Made by a program: the position numbers and the translations under genes. The notes beneath the pieces were generated by a model. The model was given only the letters and a program-made list of their open reading frames with translations. It was not told the origin of the DNA and searched no databases. Positions 16,632 to 25,418 of a stretch of DNA of 39,935 nucleotides are shown here, in pieces (position 1 is the stretch's first letter; every line of letters starts with the position of its first letter). This DNA is from Rhodothermaceae bacterium (GTDB taxonomy: Bacteria > Bacteroidota > Rhodothermia > Rhodothermales > Bin80), in assembly GCA_009841335.1 (NCBI GenBank), contig VXLY01000095.1, positions 1 to 39,935 of the forward strand, read 5' to 3'.

Positions 16632-19481
16632 TTACGTCACGTATTCTTCTATTGGGGGGCATGAGCAGACCAGGTTTCTATCACCATAAGCTTCATCTAT
16701 CCTGCGAACCGTAGGCCAAAACTTATTGTGGCGGGTCCAGGGTACAGGGAAAGCTGCCTGTGCTCTAGTGTAAGGAAGATCATAGTCATCCGCGCAGACT
16801 AATGCCATAGTATGCGGAGCTTGTCTGAGAATGTTGCGTTCTTTGTCTTGTCGGCCCTTTTCGATTTCCATAATCTCAGTCCGAATTGCAATCATCGCTT
16901 CACAGAAGCGGTCAAGTTCAGCCTTGGATTCGCTCTCGGTAGGCTCAATCATCATAGTGCCGCTAACGGGCCACGACATGGTTGGCGCGTGGTAGCCGTA
17001 ATCCATGAGACGTTTAGCGATATCAACCGCCTCAATACCTGCTGTACGCTTAAATGACCGGACATCCAGGATAAACTCGTGTGCGACGTAGCCGTGTCTG
17101 CCGCGGAACAGGAGTTCATAGTATCCAGATAGGCGGTGAGCGAGATAGTTGGCGTTAAGGATTGCAATTTCCGAGCAGCGCCTGAGTCCATTGGGGCCAA
17201 GCAATGCGATGTAAGCCCAACTGATAAGCAGTACACTCGCGCTGCCATATGGCGCAGACGCAACCGGATCAATCGCCTGTGCTCCGCCTGTTTTGATGAG
17301 CGGGTGCCCAGGCAGGAAGGGGGCAAGGTGCTCTGCAGCACAGATTGGGCCTACACCCGGGCCTCCGCCACCGTGTGGAATCGCAAAGGTTTTGTGCAGG
17401 TTCAGGTGACATACATCTGCACCAAAATGTCCAGGTTTACAAAGCCCTACTTGTGCATTCATATTAGCCCCGTCCAGGTACACTTGGCCGCCGTGTTTGT
17501 GGACCAGTTCACAAATGTCACGTATTTGCTCCTCAAACACCCCGTACGTGGTCGGGTATGTGATCATAAGTGCGGCTAGGTCATTGCTGTATCGTACAGT
17601 CTTGCTTTTCAGGTCGTCAAAGTCAATATCTCCATTGCTCAGGGTTTTGACGACCACCACTTTCATCCCAGCCATGACGGCGCTGGCAGGATTGGTGCCG
17701 TGTGCCGAATCAGGAACAAGGCACACGTTTCGGTGAGACTCTTCCTTACTGGCGAGATAGGCACGAATAACCAGTAGCCCAGCATATTCACCACTGGCCC
17801 CGGCATTGGGTTGCAGCGATACGGCAGAAAATCCCGTTAGCTCCCCCAGCCATTTTTCAAGGTCACGGAAGATTTCGTGATAGCCCGCCGCTTGATCAAC
17901 GGGGGCAAACGGATGTAGCCCACTGAAATTGGCCCAACTTACGGGTGCCAACTGCACTGCTGCATTCAATTTCATAGTGCAGGAGCCGAGTGGAATCATG
18001 CTGGTCGTGAGCGATAGATCACGAGAGGCGAGGCGGTGCAAGTAGCGCATCAACTCCGTTTCAGAGCGATACTGGTTGAATATTGGATGTGTCAGATAAG
18101 GCGTACGTCGGGGCAGTATTCCGTCGTAAGATGCGGGTATCTGTGCGACCAATTCTGCTGCACTGGATGTATTTGCACCAAAGAGGTTGAGCAGGTCATC
18201 CACATCCTTACTGGTTGTGGTCTCGTTTAGCGAGATGCAAACGGTTCCGTCACCCAGGTACCGAAGATTGATTGCTTGCGACTCGGCCCGCGTGCGAAGG
18301 TCGGCTGGAGGGTTCTCTATGCAAATTGTGTCAAAAAACTCATGGTGACGAAGCTGGTAGTTGTTTCTGAGCAGACCATTCGCTAATGCACGGGTCCACA
18401 TATGGACGCACAGGGCGATGTTTCGAAGTCCATTTGGGCCATGAAAAACCGCATAGGCTCCGGCCATCACGGCGAGCAGAACCTGAGCCGTGCATATGTT
18501 GCTGGTTGCGCGTGCACGCTTGATGTGCTGTTCACGCATCTGCAAAGCCATGCGCAACGCAGGCTTTCCATCCATGTCCACGGTTACTCCAATCATCCGT
18601 CCAGGTACTTGACGTCGAAAGGCGCTCCTAGTTGAAAAGAACGCTGCGTGTGGCCCCCCGTATCCAAGGGGGACCCCGAACCGCTGGGAGTTACCGATCA
18701 CTGCATCTGCACCGAATCGTCCGGGAGCCCGAAGCAGCGCCAGGCTTAGCAGATCAGCAGCTACTGCTACGAATGCCCCCGTCCCATGCGCCAGATTGCA
18801 AAGTTCATTATAGTCATGAATGACGCCGTCCGAGCCAGGGTATTGCACCAGTGCACCGAACACATCGGGAGTGAACTCAAACGACATATGATTGCTAACG
18901 ACCACCTCAACTCCCAATGGAGCTGCACGGCCCTGCACTACACTGATGGTTTGAGGATGGCAGTCGGACGAAACCAAAAACTTCGTGCGCTTGTGTGTGA
19001 GACGGAAGAACATCATCATAGCCTCCGCCGCTGCGGTGCCTTCGTCCAGAAGGGAAGCATTGGCAATCTCCATCCCGGTGAGGTCAATGATGGCAGTTTG
19101 GAAGTTCAGAAGCGCTTCCAGGCGACCCTGAGAAATTTCAGCCTGGTATGGCGTGTACTGTGTGTACCACGATGGATTTTCCAACACTGCCCGCAGAATT
19201 GCTCTTGGCGTGATGGTGTCGTGGTACCCCATGCCGATATATGATCGAAAAATCTTATTGCGGCGTCCAATGGTTCGGAGATCGGCAAGGACTACATGTT
19301 CCGGGCGTGCCTCAGGTACATCAAGTGGACGATTATCAAAGATTGATGAGGGTATAGTATTGTTGATCAGTTCGTCTAGCGAGTGTAGACCGAGCTTCTC
19401 TACCATGCTCTGCACATCGTCCTTAGACGGCCCTATGTGACGAGCAGCAAAGCGATCTGCGTGTGGTAAGTACGCGCTCAT
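16632..19481 (-). CDS. gcvP: Glycine decarboxylase (P protein of the glycine cleavage system)
   Basis: 949 residues from ATG 19481 ([19 protein letters not shown]); the frame extends to 19526, but the added residues are not family-like. The pyridoxal-phosphate enzyme decarboxylates glycine and passes the aminomethyl group to lipoyl-GcvH. The N-terminal half has [40 protein letters not shown] and [11 protein letters not shown]. The C-terminal half has [43 protein letters not shown] and the cofactor lysine in [18 protein letters not shown]. It is the single-chain form (both halves fused), as in E. coli. gcvT and gcvH are not in the window. It lies 45 bp downstream of rnc on the same strand. Confidence 0.97.
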   Translation of the reverse strand: MSAYLPHADRFAARHIGPSKDDVQSMVEKLGLHSLDELINNTIPSSIFDNRPLDVPEARPEHVVLADLRTIGRRNKIFRSYIGMGYHDTITPRAILRAVLENPSWYTQYTPYQAEISQGRLEALLNFQTAIIDLTGMEIANASLLDEGTAAAEAMMMFFRLTHKRTKFLVSSDCHPQTISVVQGRAAPLGVEVVVSNHMSFEFTPDVFGALVQYPGSDGVIHDYNELCNLAHGTGAFVAVAADLLSLALLRAPGRFGADAVIGNSQRFGVPLGYGGPHAAFFSTRSAFRRQVPGRMIGVTVDMDGKPALRMALQMREQHIKRARATSNICTAQVLLAVMAGAYAVFHGPNGLRNIALCVHMWTRALANGLLRNNYQLRHHEFFDTICIENPPADLRTRAESQAINLRYLGDGTVCISLNETTTSKDVDDLLNLFGANTSSAAELVAQIPASYDGILPRRTPYLTHPIFNQYRSETELMRYLHRLASRDLSLTTSMIPLGSCTMKLNAAVQLAPVSWANFSGLHPFAPVDQAAGYHEIFRDLEKWLGELTGFSAVSLQPNAGASGEYAGLLVIRAYLASKEESHRNVCLVPDSAHGTNPASAVMAGMKVVVVKTLSNGDIDFDDLKSKTVRYSNDLAALMITYPTTYGVFEEQIRDICELVHKHGGQVYLDGANMNAQVGLCKPGHFGADVCHLNLHKTFAIPHGGGGPGVGPICAAEHLAPFLPGHPLIKTGGAQAIDPVASAPYGSASVLLISWAYIALLGPNGLRRCSEIAILNANYLAHRLSGYYELLFRGRHGYVAHEFILDVRSFKRTAGIEAVDIAKRLMDYGYHAPTMSWPVSGTMMIEPTESESKAELDRFCEAMIAIRTEIMEIEKGRQDKERNILRQAPHTMALVCADDYDLPYTRAQAAFPVPWTRHNKFWPTVRRIDEAYGDRNLVCSCPPIEEYVT

Positions 19482-19526
19482 GGTACAGTATTGTATGATT
19501 ATGGAGCAACAACCGGCGAGCAACAC

Positions 19527-20291
19527 TCAGGCTTCGATCTTTCTATCAGGATTGATAGAAAGGGATTGGAGCGCCTGATGAGCAGCGCCTTGCTCTGCTT
19601 TCTTTTTTGTCCTTGCGTGACCTCGCCCCCGGCGACGCCCTTTGACGTAAACATCAACGGTAAAGATACATTTGTTGGGAGGGCCATCCTCTTCTGCAAC
19701 AATGTACACAGGCGGGTTCCATTTCTCGGCTTGGGTAAGCTCTTGGAGACGGCTTTTATAGTTGTCGTCCCTGTCTGCCAGTTTAGGCAGATCCACTCCA
19801 CCCAATACATGTGTATGAATAAATCTTCGTGAGGCGCTTATACCACTGTCCAAGTGGATAGCCCCAATTATGGATTCCAGGCAGTTGGCGAGAACAGAAT
19901 CAATTTTGTGGTTGTCTTGCAGGTTCAGGTGCGGACTAATTTCGAGAAAATCAATCAGTCCAAGTTTGCGGGCAATTAATGTGCAGGTTTCACGACATAT
20001 GATTCGGGATCGCAGCGTAGTCAAAAATCCTTCCATCCGGTCCGGGAATTCCTGGTACAGGTATTCAGTGACGACTGCACCCAGGATCGCATCCCCCAGG
20101 AATTCAAGCCGTTCATACGAGCCCAGTAATCCAATGGGTTGTTCACTCTCGGTAGAGGGATGGCGCAGGGCTTTGTCGAACAGAGTGAAGTCGTAAATGC
20201 GGACACCGAGAGTTGCTTCAAGAGCAATCCAGCGTGCATTTTTCCGACGATGCACCGCTCGGTGAAACGTCTGAGTGAGGTTCCTGGTCAT
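19527..20291 (-). CDS. rnc: Ribonuclease III
   Basis: 254 residues. The RNase III domain carries the signature YERLEFLGDAILGAV (E63 and D67 correspond to E. coli E41 and D45) and SVLANCLESIIGAIHLD (E139 corresponds to E117). In E. coli the residue three before that Glu is the catalytic Asp 114; here it is Asn 136 (codon AAC), a point worth noting. The C-terminal double-stranded-RNA-binding domain runs from about 175: YKSRLQELTQAEKWNPPVY, FTVDVYVKGRRRGRG and the KKKAEQGAAHQAL helix. The enzyme cuts double-stranded RNA and matures rRNA. Upstream of gcvP on the same strand; divergent from the small membrane genes. Confidence 0.93.
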   Translation of the reverse strand: MTRNLTQTFHRAVHRRKNARWIALEATLGVRIYDFTLFDKALRHPSTESEQPIGLLGSYERLEFLGDAILGAVVTEYLYQEFPDRMEGFLTTLRSRIICRETCTLIARKLGLIDFLEISPHLNLQDNHKIDSVLANCLESIIGAIHLDSGISASRRFIHTHVLGGVDLPKLADRDDNYKSRLQELTQAEKWNPPVYIVAEEDGPPNKCIFTVDVYVKGRRRGRGHARTKKKAEQGAAHQALQSLSINPDRKIEA

Positions 20292-20360
20292 GCAACCATA
20301 TATTCAGAATAGAGTATCCAGATTGGAAGAATTGCCTGATAAAATTTATTGGTTTGTGTC

Positions 20361-20642
20361 ATGGGCTGGATGATAGTTCCAATTATTGCTATTGTGGCTC
20401 CCTTTGCTTATCTCGCGTATTCCCGGTGGGCAGATCTTCAGAAGGCGAAATCTGAATCCCCCCATGCAGAGGAGCACATGGCGCGTCTGATTGAAGCAGA
20501 AGACGCACTTGCGGCCGCCCAGCGGCGTATTGAGAATCTGGAGACAATCGTGGTCACTAGGCTATTGGAAGCCCCATCCTCAAACGACGGTGTAGAAGAA
20601 GCCGATCCATCTGAACTCATTGCACAAAGCACCTCAAATTAG
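20361..20642 (+). CDS. Small PspB-like membrane/coiled-coil protein
   Basis: 93 residues from ATG 20361 (MGWMIVPIIAIVAPFAYLAY); an upstream TTG in frame is less likely. One N-terminal membrane helix is followed by a charged helix ending RRIENLETIV. The single helix plus a final R-R/I-x-x-L-E-x-I repeat resembles PspB of the phage-shock response, whose cytoplasmic helix ends in RIxxLExIL. PspB passes envelope stress to PspA/PspF. The similarity is short, so this is a structural comparison, not a firm assignment. It forms a pair with the next gene, 8 bp apart, of the same architecture. Confidence 0.6.
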   Translation: MGWMIVPIIAIVAPFAYLAYSRWADLQKAKSESPHAEEHMARLIEAEDALAAAQRRIENLETIVVTRLLEAPSSNDGVEEADPSELIAQSTSN

Positions 20643-20650
20643 ATATTATC

Positions 20651-20938
20651 ATGGGAATAGGCACTTTTGAAATTCTGGTCGTATTTGCAATCGGTGGGAT
20701 TTTTGTAGTGAGTCTGTTGGTAATGCTGCGGAAATACCAGGGTCGCAATAACAGTCGCAGCGATGAAGCTGCATTGCGGGAGTTTTATGCACGCCTTGAA
20801 GCGACAGAGTCGGAACAGGATGCGATTAAGCGCAGGGTCGAAAACCTTGAGGCCATTGCGACAACGAGTAGCAGAAGTATTGGACCTCGGCGGGAAAGCG
20901 AAGAATCGGTTGGCTCATTGTCGGTTCGGTCTTCTTGA
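20651..20938 (+). CDS. Small PspB-like membrane/coiled-coil protein, second copy
   Basis: 95 residues from ATG 20651. It has the same build as its upstream neighbour: a membrane helix at about 7-26 (EILVVFAIGGIFVVSLLVML), a basic stop-transfer RKYQGR, then an amphipathic helix with EFYARLEATESEQDAIKRRV and ENLEAIA. The RRVENLEAI versus RRIENLETI match suggests that the two genes are diverged duplicates that may hetero-oligomerise. A serine-rich tail follows. No PspA or PspC gene is adjacent. Convergent with the beta-lactamase-like gene (21 bp). Confidence 0.6.
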   Translation: MGIGTFEILVVFAIGGIFVVSLLVMLRKYQGRNNSRSDEAALREFYARLEATESEQDAIKRRVENLEAIATTSSRSIGPRRESEESVGSLSVRSS

Positions 20939-20959
20939 TCCGAATTTACCGCGGTTCTT

Positions 20960-21850
20960 TCAAACTCCGCCGCGTAAAGCAGCGTGCACCGTACGTGTGA
21001 TGGAGGCACCCAATGCAGCAGAGTCATTCTCATCGTCCAACCCCTCAATCAAGATGACCAGCACATATGCCGGGGCGTTGGGTGGGTATATGATTGCCGC
21101 ATCGTGGTGAATCCGGGTAATCTGTCCGGTTTTGTGAGCGACGCTTGTGCCTTCTGCAAGTCCAGCAGGAATCATTTCATTGAACTCCTGATCCAGGAGT
21201 ACGTCAACCATGCGGCTATCAGACGTCTCACCCACCGCTCGTCCCTGGCTGATGGCTTCCATGAGGGTTGCGAGTGCGCGGGCTGTGGTTGAATTGCTGA
21301 GACCCAGATCGAATGCTTTAAGGTCTTCGACTCCCCGAAGCACCCTCATGCCGGGAGCATCGAGAGAGTCGACAGTAGCCTGGATAGACTCAGCGTCCAG
21401 GAAGTCAATCAGGAGGTTAGTGGCGAGATTGGAGGACACGGTGATCATTTGGTAGACGAGTTCCGAGATCGTCATGTACCCTCCCAGCCGTTCATAAATA
21501 GCATCGTCGGTATCCTCTTCAATACTGTACTGGGATCCATCAACGATTGAGCGAAAGGAATTTTGAATCTCGAGAGTTGAATCCAAGTCGAGGCGACCTG
21601 CCTGGATTCTTTTCCAGACTTCAATCATGACGGGCACCTTCATGGTGCTGGCAGCATGAAAGGAGCGGTCGCTAAGGATATCCAGTGTCGTCTGAGTGTT
21701 GGCGTCCCGAATAGCTACGGCAACGGTAGCATCGGGGTATTCACTGATAATTGATTGCACCTCATCTTCCAAGGTGGTTGCGGGGTTGCATGCGATCGCA
21801 GACCCACAGATCAGGGCCAGCACCATGAGTTTGGAGTGTATTTGAGACAC
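20960..21850 (-). CDS. Class A beta-lactamase-like serine hydrolase (lipoprotein)
   Basis: 296 residues from GTG 21850; the signal VSQIHSKLMVLALICGSAIAC ends in lipobox AIAC, so it is predicted to be an envelope lipoprotein. Motif 1 is S-T-M-K in HAASTMKVPVMIEVW. Motif 2 is S-S-N in ITVSSNLATNLLID instead of the usual S-D-N. An acidic omega-loop-like segment is VLRGVEDLKAFD, and motif 3 is HKTG. It belongs to the beta-lactamase2 clan (penicillin-recognising serine enzymes), but true beta-lactam hydrolysis is not shown: S-S-N and the unclear Glu-166 equivalent leave a peptidase or unknown role open. It starts 7 bp after the hisG stop, so it is probably co-transcribed with hisE-hisG. Confidence 0.82.
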   Translation of the reverse strand: MSQIHSKLMVLALICGSAIACNPATTLEDEVQSIISEYPDATVAVAIRDANTQTTLDILSDRSFHAASTMKVPVMIEVWKRIQAGRLDLDSTLEIQNSFRSIVDGSQYSIEEDTDDAIYERLGGYMTISELVYQMITVSSNLATNLLIDFLDAESIQATVDSLDAPGMRVLRGVEDLKAFDLGLSNSTTARALATLMEAISQGRAVGETSDSRMVDVLLDQEFNEMIPAGLAEGTSVAHKTGQITRIHHDAAIIYPPNAPAYVLVILIEGLDDENDSAALGASITRTVHAALRGGV

Positions 21851-21857
21851 GAGCTTG

Positions 21858-22706
21858 TCAAATTCTACAGGTTCGAATGTCGGTAACTATTATGCCTTTT
21901 GCACCCAGATCCTCGAGATCGTCCATAATCCGATTGGTGTCCTTGCGATGTGCCATTGCTTTGATTGCGACCCAGTCCGGGTTACTTAATGGAGCGATGG
22001 TCGGGGATTCGATTCCGGGAGTCACTTCACAGGCTTTCTCAAGTGACGTGCGTGGACAGTCATACTCGACCATAACGTAGGTTCTAGCGAGAAGTATCCC
22101 TTGGAGTCGTCGCACGAAAAGATTCGCAGCGGTCTCAGTTTCAAGAATTCCTGCGCGTCCAACCAGAAGCGCTTCAGTTTCCAGTAAAGGTTCGCCTATT
22201 ACGGATAGGCGTGCTTCCTCTAGTGTGCGACCTGTCTGAACAAGATCAGCGATGACATCTGCCACTCCCAGTTGAATGGATACTTCAACTGCCCCGTCAA
22301 GCGGTACGATTTCCGCCCGAACATTTTTCGCTGCTAGGTCAACTGAAACCAGATGACTGAACGAAGTAGCAATGCGAAGCCCCTCGAAGTCTTCGACGCT
22401 ACGATACTGGTGGTGTGGACCCGCATAACACAGCCGTGCCGCTCCAAAACCCAGGGAAAGTATTTCTTTAAGATTGGCCTGCTGTTCAATCATGAAATCT
22501 CGACCCGTGATCCCTAAATCCAGTACACCGTTGCTAACGTAGGTTACAATATCACGTGGTCGCAGGAAGTAGAACAGGGTTTCGTTTTCAGCATCCTTTA
22601 CGCGCAATTCGCGCCCTGATCGCTTACATCGGTAGCCGGCGGTCTTGATGAGCTCTACCGAGTCCGTGGCGAGGGCGCCCTTATTGGGCAGGGCAATTTG
22701 TAGCAT
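21858..22706 (-). CDS. hisG: ATP phosphoribosyltransferase, long form
   Basis: First committed step of histidine synthesis, joining ATP and PRPP. 282 residues, so it is the long form with a C-terminal ACT-like regulatory domain, active without HisZ. The start MLQIALPNKGALATDSVELIKTAGY, LDLGITGRDFMIEQQ, DVIADLVQTGRTL (PRPP-binding region) and the ACT part VEYDCPRTSLEKACEVTPG with APLSNPDWVAIKAM are recognisable. Feedback inhibition by histidine is expected for this form. hisE lies 17 bp upstream; the other his genes are not in the window. Confidence 0.96.
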   Translation of the reverse strand: MLQIALPNKGALATDSVELIKTAGYRCKRSGRELRVKDAENETLFYFLRPRDIVTYVSNGVLDLGITGRDFMIEQQANLKEILSLGFGAARLCYAGPHHQYRSVEDFEGLRIATSFSHLVSVDLAAKNVRAEIVPLDGAVEVSIQLGVADVIADLVQTGRTLEEARLSVIGEPLLETEALLVGRAGILETETAANLFVRRLQGILLARTYVMVEYDCPRTSLEKACEVTPGIESPTIAPLSNPDWVAIKAMAHRKDTNRIMDDLEDLGAKGIIVTDIRTCRI

Positions 22707-22723
22707 TGGGACAATGTTTGATC

Positions 22724-22987
22724 TTAAAGATGGCGATAAACATCCTCCAAAGAGAGATCGCAGGCAAGCATCATGACTTGAATGTGATACAGCAGTTGGG
22801 AGATTTCCTCGGCGGTGCGCTCACGGGTCTCGTGGCTGGCTGCCATCCACACTTCGCCTGCTTCCTCAAGAATTTTTTTGCCAATCTCATGCGTACCTGC
22901 GTTGACTGCCTGTACCGTGCCGGACATCGGATCCTGTTGGTGTACCTTGTGCTCCAGTTCCTGGAACAGATCTTCAAACCGCTTCAT
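22724..22987 (-). CDS. hisE: Phosphoribosyl-ATP pyrophosphatase
   Basis: 87 residues, a stand-alone HisE rather than the HisIE fusion. It removes pyrophosphate from phosphoribosyl-ATP, the step after HisG. The all-alpha MazG-like fold shows [26 protein letters not shown] (metal-binding E-E-x-x-E) and [14 protein letters not shown]. The immediate hisG neighbour supports the assignment. The ATG is at 22987. Upstream lies about 90 bp of non-coding sequence. Confidence 0.93.
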   Translation of the reverse strand: MKRFEDLFQELEHKVHQQDPMSGTVQAVNAGTHEIGKKILEEAGEVWMAASHETRERTAEEISQLLYHIQVMMLACDLSLEDVYRHL

Positions 22988-23081
22988 TTTAAAAATTATT
23001 GGACTGATTTGCTCTGCATAGGGGTCTTACTTGCGACTCTTACAGAGCTTCTGATTACGGGGCTTTTTTTACCAATGGGAG

Positions 23082-23639
23082 CTAACTGGAAGAATCGATG
23101 GAATCCAAGCTGCCGGGGTGCCGTGGGTGCTTAGGCGGGAAGTTGCACTCCGTGCGCCCGATCACGTTGCCCTCGCTGTCATAGATTCTGTTGTACCCTT
23201 CCGCAACGATCATTCCCGTTTCCTCGTTGTTGTGCCCGTCCGCACCGTCGCACACCCCAGTCAGGTCGTCAATGCACTGGCTGAACTCCGTCTTCTTTAA
23301 AATATTGGCTTTAGTTCTTACTTCGCAGTCAATATTCCGCGTATTCGTCTTGTATTGAATGTGCCAACCTGCAAAACCAATTCCGAACGCATCCTCGTCC
23401 GTTATGGAGCGCCAACGAATGCCGCTGGCCAAAACTCCGCTGTCACCCTCTTCAAAGGAAGGCAACACAGCGTCACGGTGCCTCGAAAGCTGGATCATGC
23501 CGTCCGGCGGCAATTGATCAATCAATTCAGCTATTTCGTCGCTCGGGGCTTGGCTTTCCGTATGTTCAACCGAGTTGGAACAGCCAACGGCAATAAAGGC
23601 CACTAAGACCGGGGGCGCAAGGAAGGAAAAACGCTTCAC
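23082..23639 (-). CDS. Four-cysteine lipoprotein, copy 1
   Basis: 185 residues. The signal MKRFSFLAPPVLVAFIAVGC ends in lipobox AVGC, so it should be an anchored envelope lipoprotein. After a low-complexity linker, the C-terminal domain has cysteines at 105, 122, 130 and 165. The gene at 28778-29311 has the same pattern (113, 130, 138, 172), so the spacing is C-x16-C-x7-C-x33/34-C in both. Both also share a Y-K-x12-15 strand before the first Cys and a G-M segment between the third and fourth. Two disulfides are likely. No known family is recognised. It lies downstream of a propeller lipoprotein, from which it is separated by a transposase remnant. Confidence 0.7.
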   Translation of the reverse strand: MKRFSFLAPPVLVAFIAVGCSNSVEHTESQAPSDEIAELIDQLPPDGMIQLSRHRDAVLPSFEEGDSGVLASGIRWRSITDEDAFGIGFAGWHIQYKTNTRNIDCEVRTKANILKKTEFSQCIDDLTGVCDGADGHNNEETGMIVAEGYNRIYDSEGNVIGRTECNFPPKHPRHPGSLDSIDSSS

Positions 23640-23718
23640 GAGTCTGGTATGGGGTTGGGTGAAAGAATGAATTGGTTCCGCTTACTGAAGCGCTTCCACA
23701 AAGTTGCTGCCTGACTGG

Positions 23719-24051
23719 CTACAACCTCCTTACAATCCCATCCACGAACGCGTCAAAGGGAGCCATATGGTACCTGTGATTGTACTTCCAGCAACTCCCC
23801 GACAGAAATAGCGGCATGTACTTTCTGCTGTAGTGGTAGTGCGGGCCGAACCATGCCCGCTTAACCAGCACTCGGAAGGACTCAATGTTGCTAACATGCA
23901 CGTTGCCCTCAGCGAATTTGTGCGCGAGGTGGATTATTGAGTGTCTGTAGTCTATTCCTGCATTCCGGCAGGCGGTGAATTCGTCAGATATTAGGTGCGT
24001 GTCACTGGACTTGACGTGGCCGCGTCTGCCGAATAACGCGTACAGCGACCG
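23719..24051 (-). pseudogene. IS1595-family transposase, C-terminal remnant
   Basis: An open frame without a start runs from 24051 to TAG at 23719. It reads RRGHVKSSDTHLISDEFTAC, YRHSIIHLAHKFAEGNVHVS, NIESFRVLVKRAWFG, HYHYSRKYMPLFLSG and PFDAFVDGIVRRL. This is the end of the IS1595/ISXO2 DDE domain: D-E, an H-S tract, N-x-I-E-S-F with the catalytic Glu, L-K-R, G-x-x-H-x-S-x-K, and R/K-Y-N-H-R. Everything upstream, including the zinc ribbon and the first Asp, is missing. It does not continue the remnant at 4 kb, which holds the opposite end of the gene, so it is a separate dead copy. It sits between a propeller gene and a four-cysteine lipoprotein gene. Confidence 0.72.
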
Positions 24052-24087
24052 TTAAAGGGTTGGTTTTGAGCAGACTGGGCAGGCCTG

Positions 24088-25239
24088 CTACAACTGCGGT
24101 TCATGGTTATATACAACCACGTATGGCGCGCCATCTTCAAGCTCAGCCGTAGCATACACACGGTTTCCCCTCACGACCCGGACGTTAGTATTTCGCGGCA
24201 ACTCAAACTCGAATACAGCCTGATTGTCTAAATCCAGGACGGTCCATAACACTTCCAGCGAGTCGGATGCCGGAGTGTTTTTGATCCATATTTGATTCTT
24301 ATCACTTATAGTAAAAGTGCTGTACGCGGGTTTTGTTTTCGGAATCTCTACCTCACGAAGAAACAGCTGTCTTGTCGCGTCAGACATACTCTGTATTCGC
24401 TCATCCAAATCCTGCTGCGTAACTGGAACTGCCTCGTGCCCGTAACGAACCGTACGCAATAGATCTCCCCCTGCTGAATACACGTCAAAGCTGATAGAAT
24501 CATTCCAACCATAATAGAGGGTTCCGTCCAGACCAGGTTTTATCGACGAACGACGGGGAAAGGGCAACAACAATAGGCCCATGCCTGATTCAGTTCTGTA
24601 GAGAAAGTGTCTGACTACAGGCATCCTTAGCAGTGGTTCACCCACGGGACGCCCGTCTCTATTCACGAACTGAATTATATCAAAATCCAGGCCATCTTCG
24701 TCCGAACTGAGACTGTAAGGTGCCGTGAACCGCATCAGTAGCAAATCATTATTGATCGAAATCAGACCAGTGGCGGAGCGGTCGCCTTCGCTGAGGGACT
24801 CTATTTCAATGTCATAGGAAAATTGAAATGTTTCAGGCTCAAATACTACAAGCCGGTCGCGCCGACCATCCCATACAAACACGGAGTCTCCCGGCCCGAT
24901 ATCCATATCTCGGATACTTTCAAATTCTCCTGGACCATTTCCCGGGCGACCGAACGTGTGTAGGCTGTCTCCACTTTCTGAGAACACATAAATGACCTTG
25001 GCATCGGAGTCGGCGACAAGCAATTGATCATCTGAAGTGACGCCAATATCACTGATGTTTCCGAAAACCACTGCATCACTACTCTCGGCAGCACCAAGCC
25101 GAAATATCTCAGTCAGTTCGGTACGTTTGACATTTTCTTGTAGCCCCTCTACGTCTGACTTGGTAGCGCAACCTGCAAAGACTACCATCCCGATTAGGGA
25201 CAATGAGCCAGGCACCCAGAATCTTTCAAACCGCATCAT
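24088..25239 (-). CDS. Six-bladed beta-propeller lipoprotein, copy 1
   Basis: 383 residues. The signal MMRFERFWVPGSLSLIGMVVFAGC ends in lipobox FAGC. The mature part looks like a six-bladed propeller of the NHL/DUF5128 type: DIGVTSDDQLLVADSDAKV, YVFSESGDSLHTFGRPGNGP with PGEF, then DMDIGPGDSVFVWDGRRDRL and VFEPE, and further strand repeats to VVVYN at the end. The G-x-G-x-x-P-G-E turn recurs in all five propellers of this region. Such lipoproteins are abundant in Bacteroidota, but roles are mostly unknown. Upstream is an exported 187-residue protein; downstream is the IS remnant and a four-cysteine lipoprotein. Confidence 0.82.
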   Translation of the reverse strand: MMRFERFWVPGSLSLIGMVVFAGCATKSDVEGLQENVKRTELTEIFRLGAAESSDAVVFGNISDIGVTSDDQLLVADSDAKVIYVFSESGDSLHTFGRPGNGPGEFESIRDMDIGPGDSVFVWDGRRDRLVVFEPETFQFSYDIEIESLSEGDRSATGLISINNDLLLMRFTAPYSLSSDEDGLDFDIIQFVNRDGRPVGEPLLRMPVVRHFLYRTESGMGLLLLPFPRRSSIKPGLDGTLYYGWNDSISFDVYSAGGDLLRTVRYGHEAVPVTQQDLDERIQSMSDATRQLFLREVEIPKTKPAYSTFTISDKNQIWIKNTPASDSLEVLWTVLDLDNQAVFEFELPRNTNVRVVRGNRVYATAELEDGAPYVVVYNHEPQL

Positions 25240-25418
25240 GCTAAATGCTCACAGCTACGAACAAACTGGTCGTCAATACAAGCATTTATTACTTGGTGGC
25301 TATTTCTTCGCGTCCCACCCACGACTAATGGCTATTTGTGACCGGCTGTTAGCTCTTTACCTTCCTTTTGCAATTATCAAAATTCGTATGCCTTCAATAA
25401 AATTCTCCAGTAGCAGGT

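Noticed and set aside
23042..23070. Stem AGCTTC...GGGGCT followed by seven T on the plus strand, like a terminator
   Set aside because: The stem depends on two G-T pairs, and no plus-strand gene ends nearby; both neighbours are on the minus strand.
22706..23134. 142-codon plus-strand frame opposite hisE
   Set aside because: hisE on the other strand is certain, and this frame shows no family pattern or plausible promoter.
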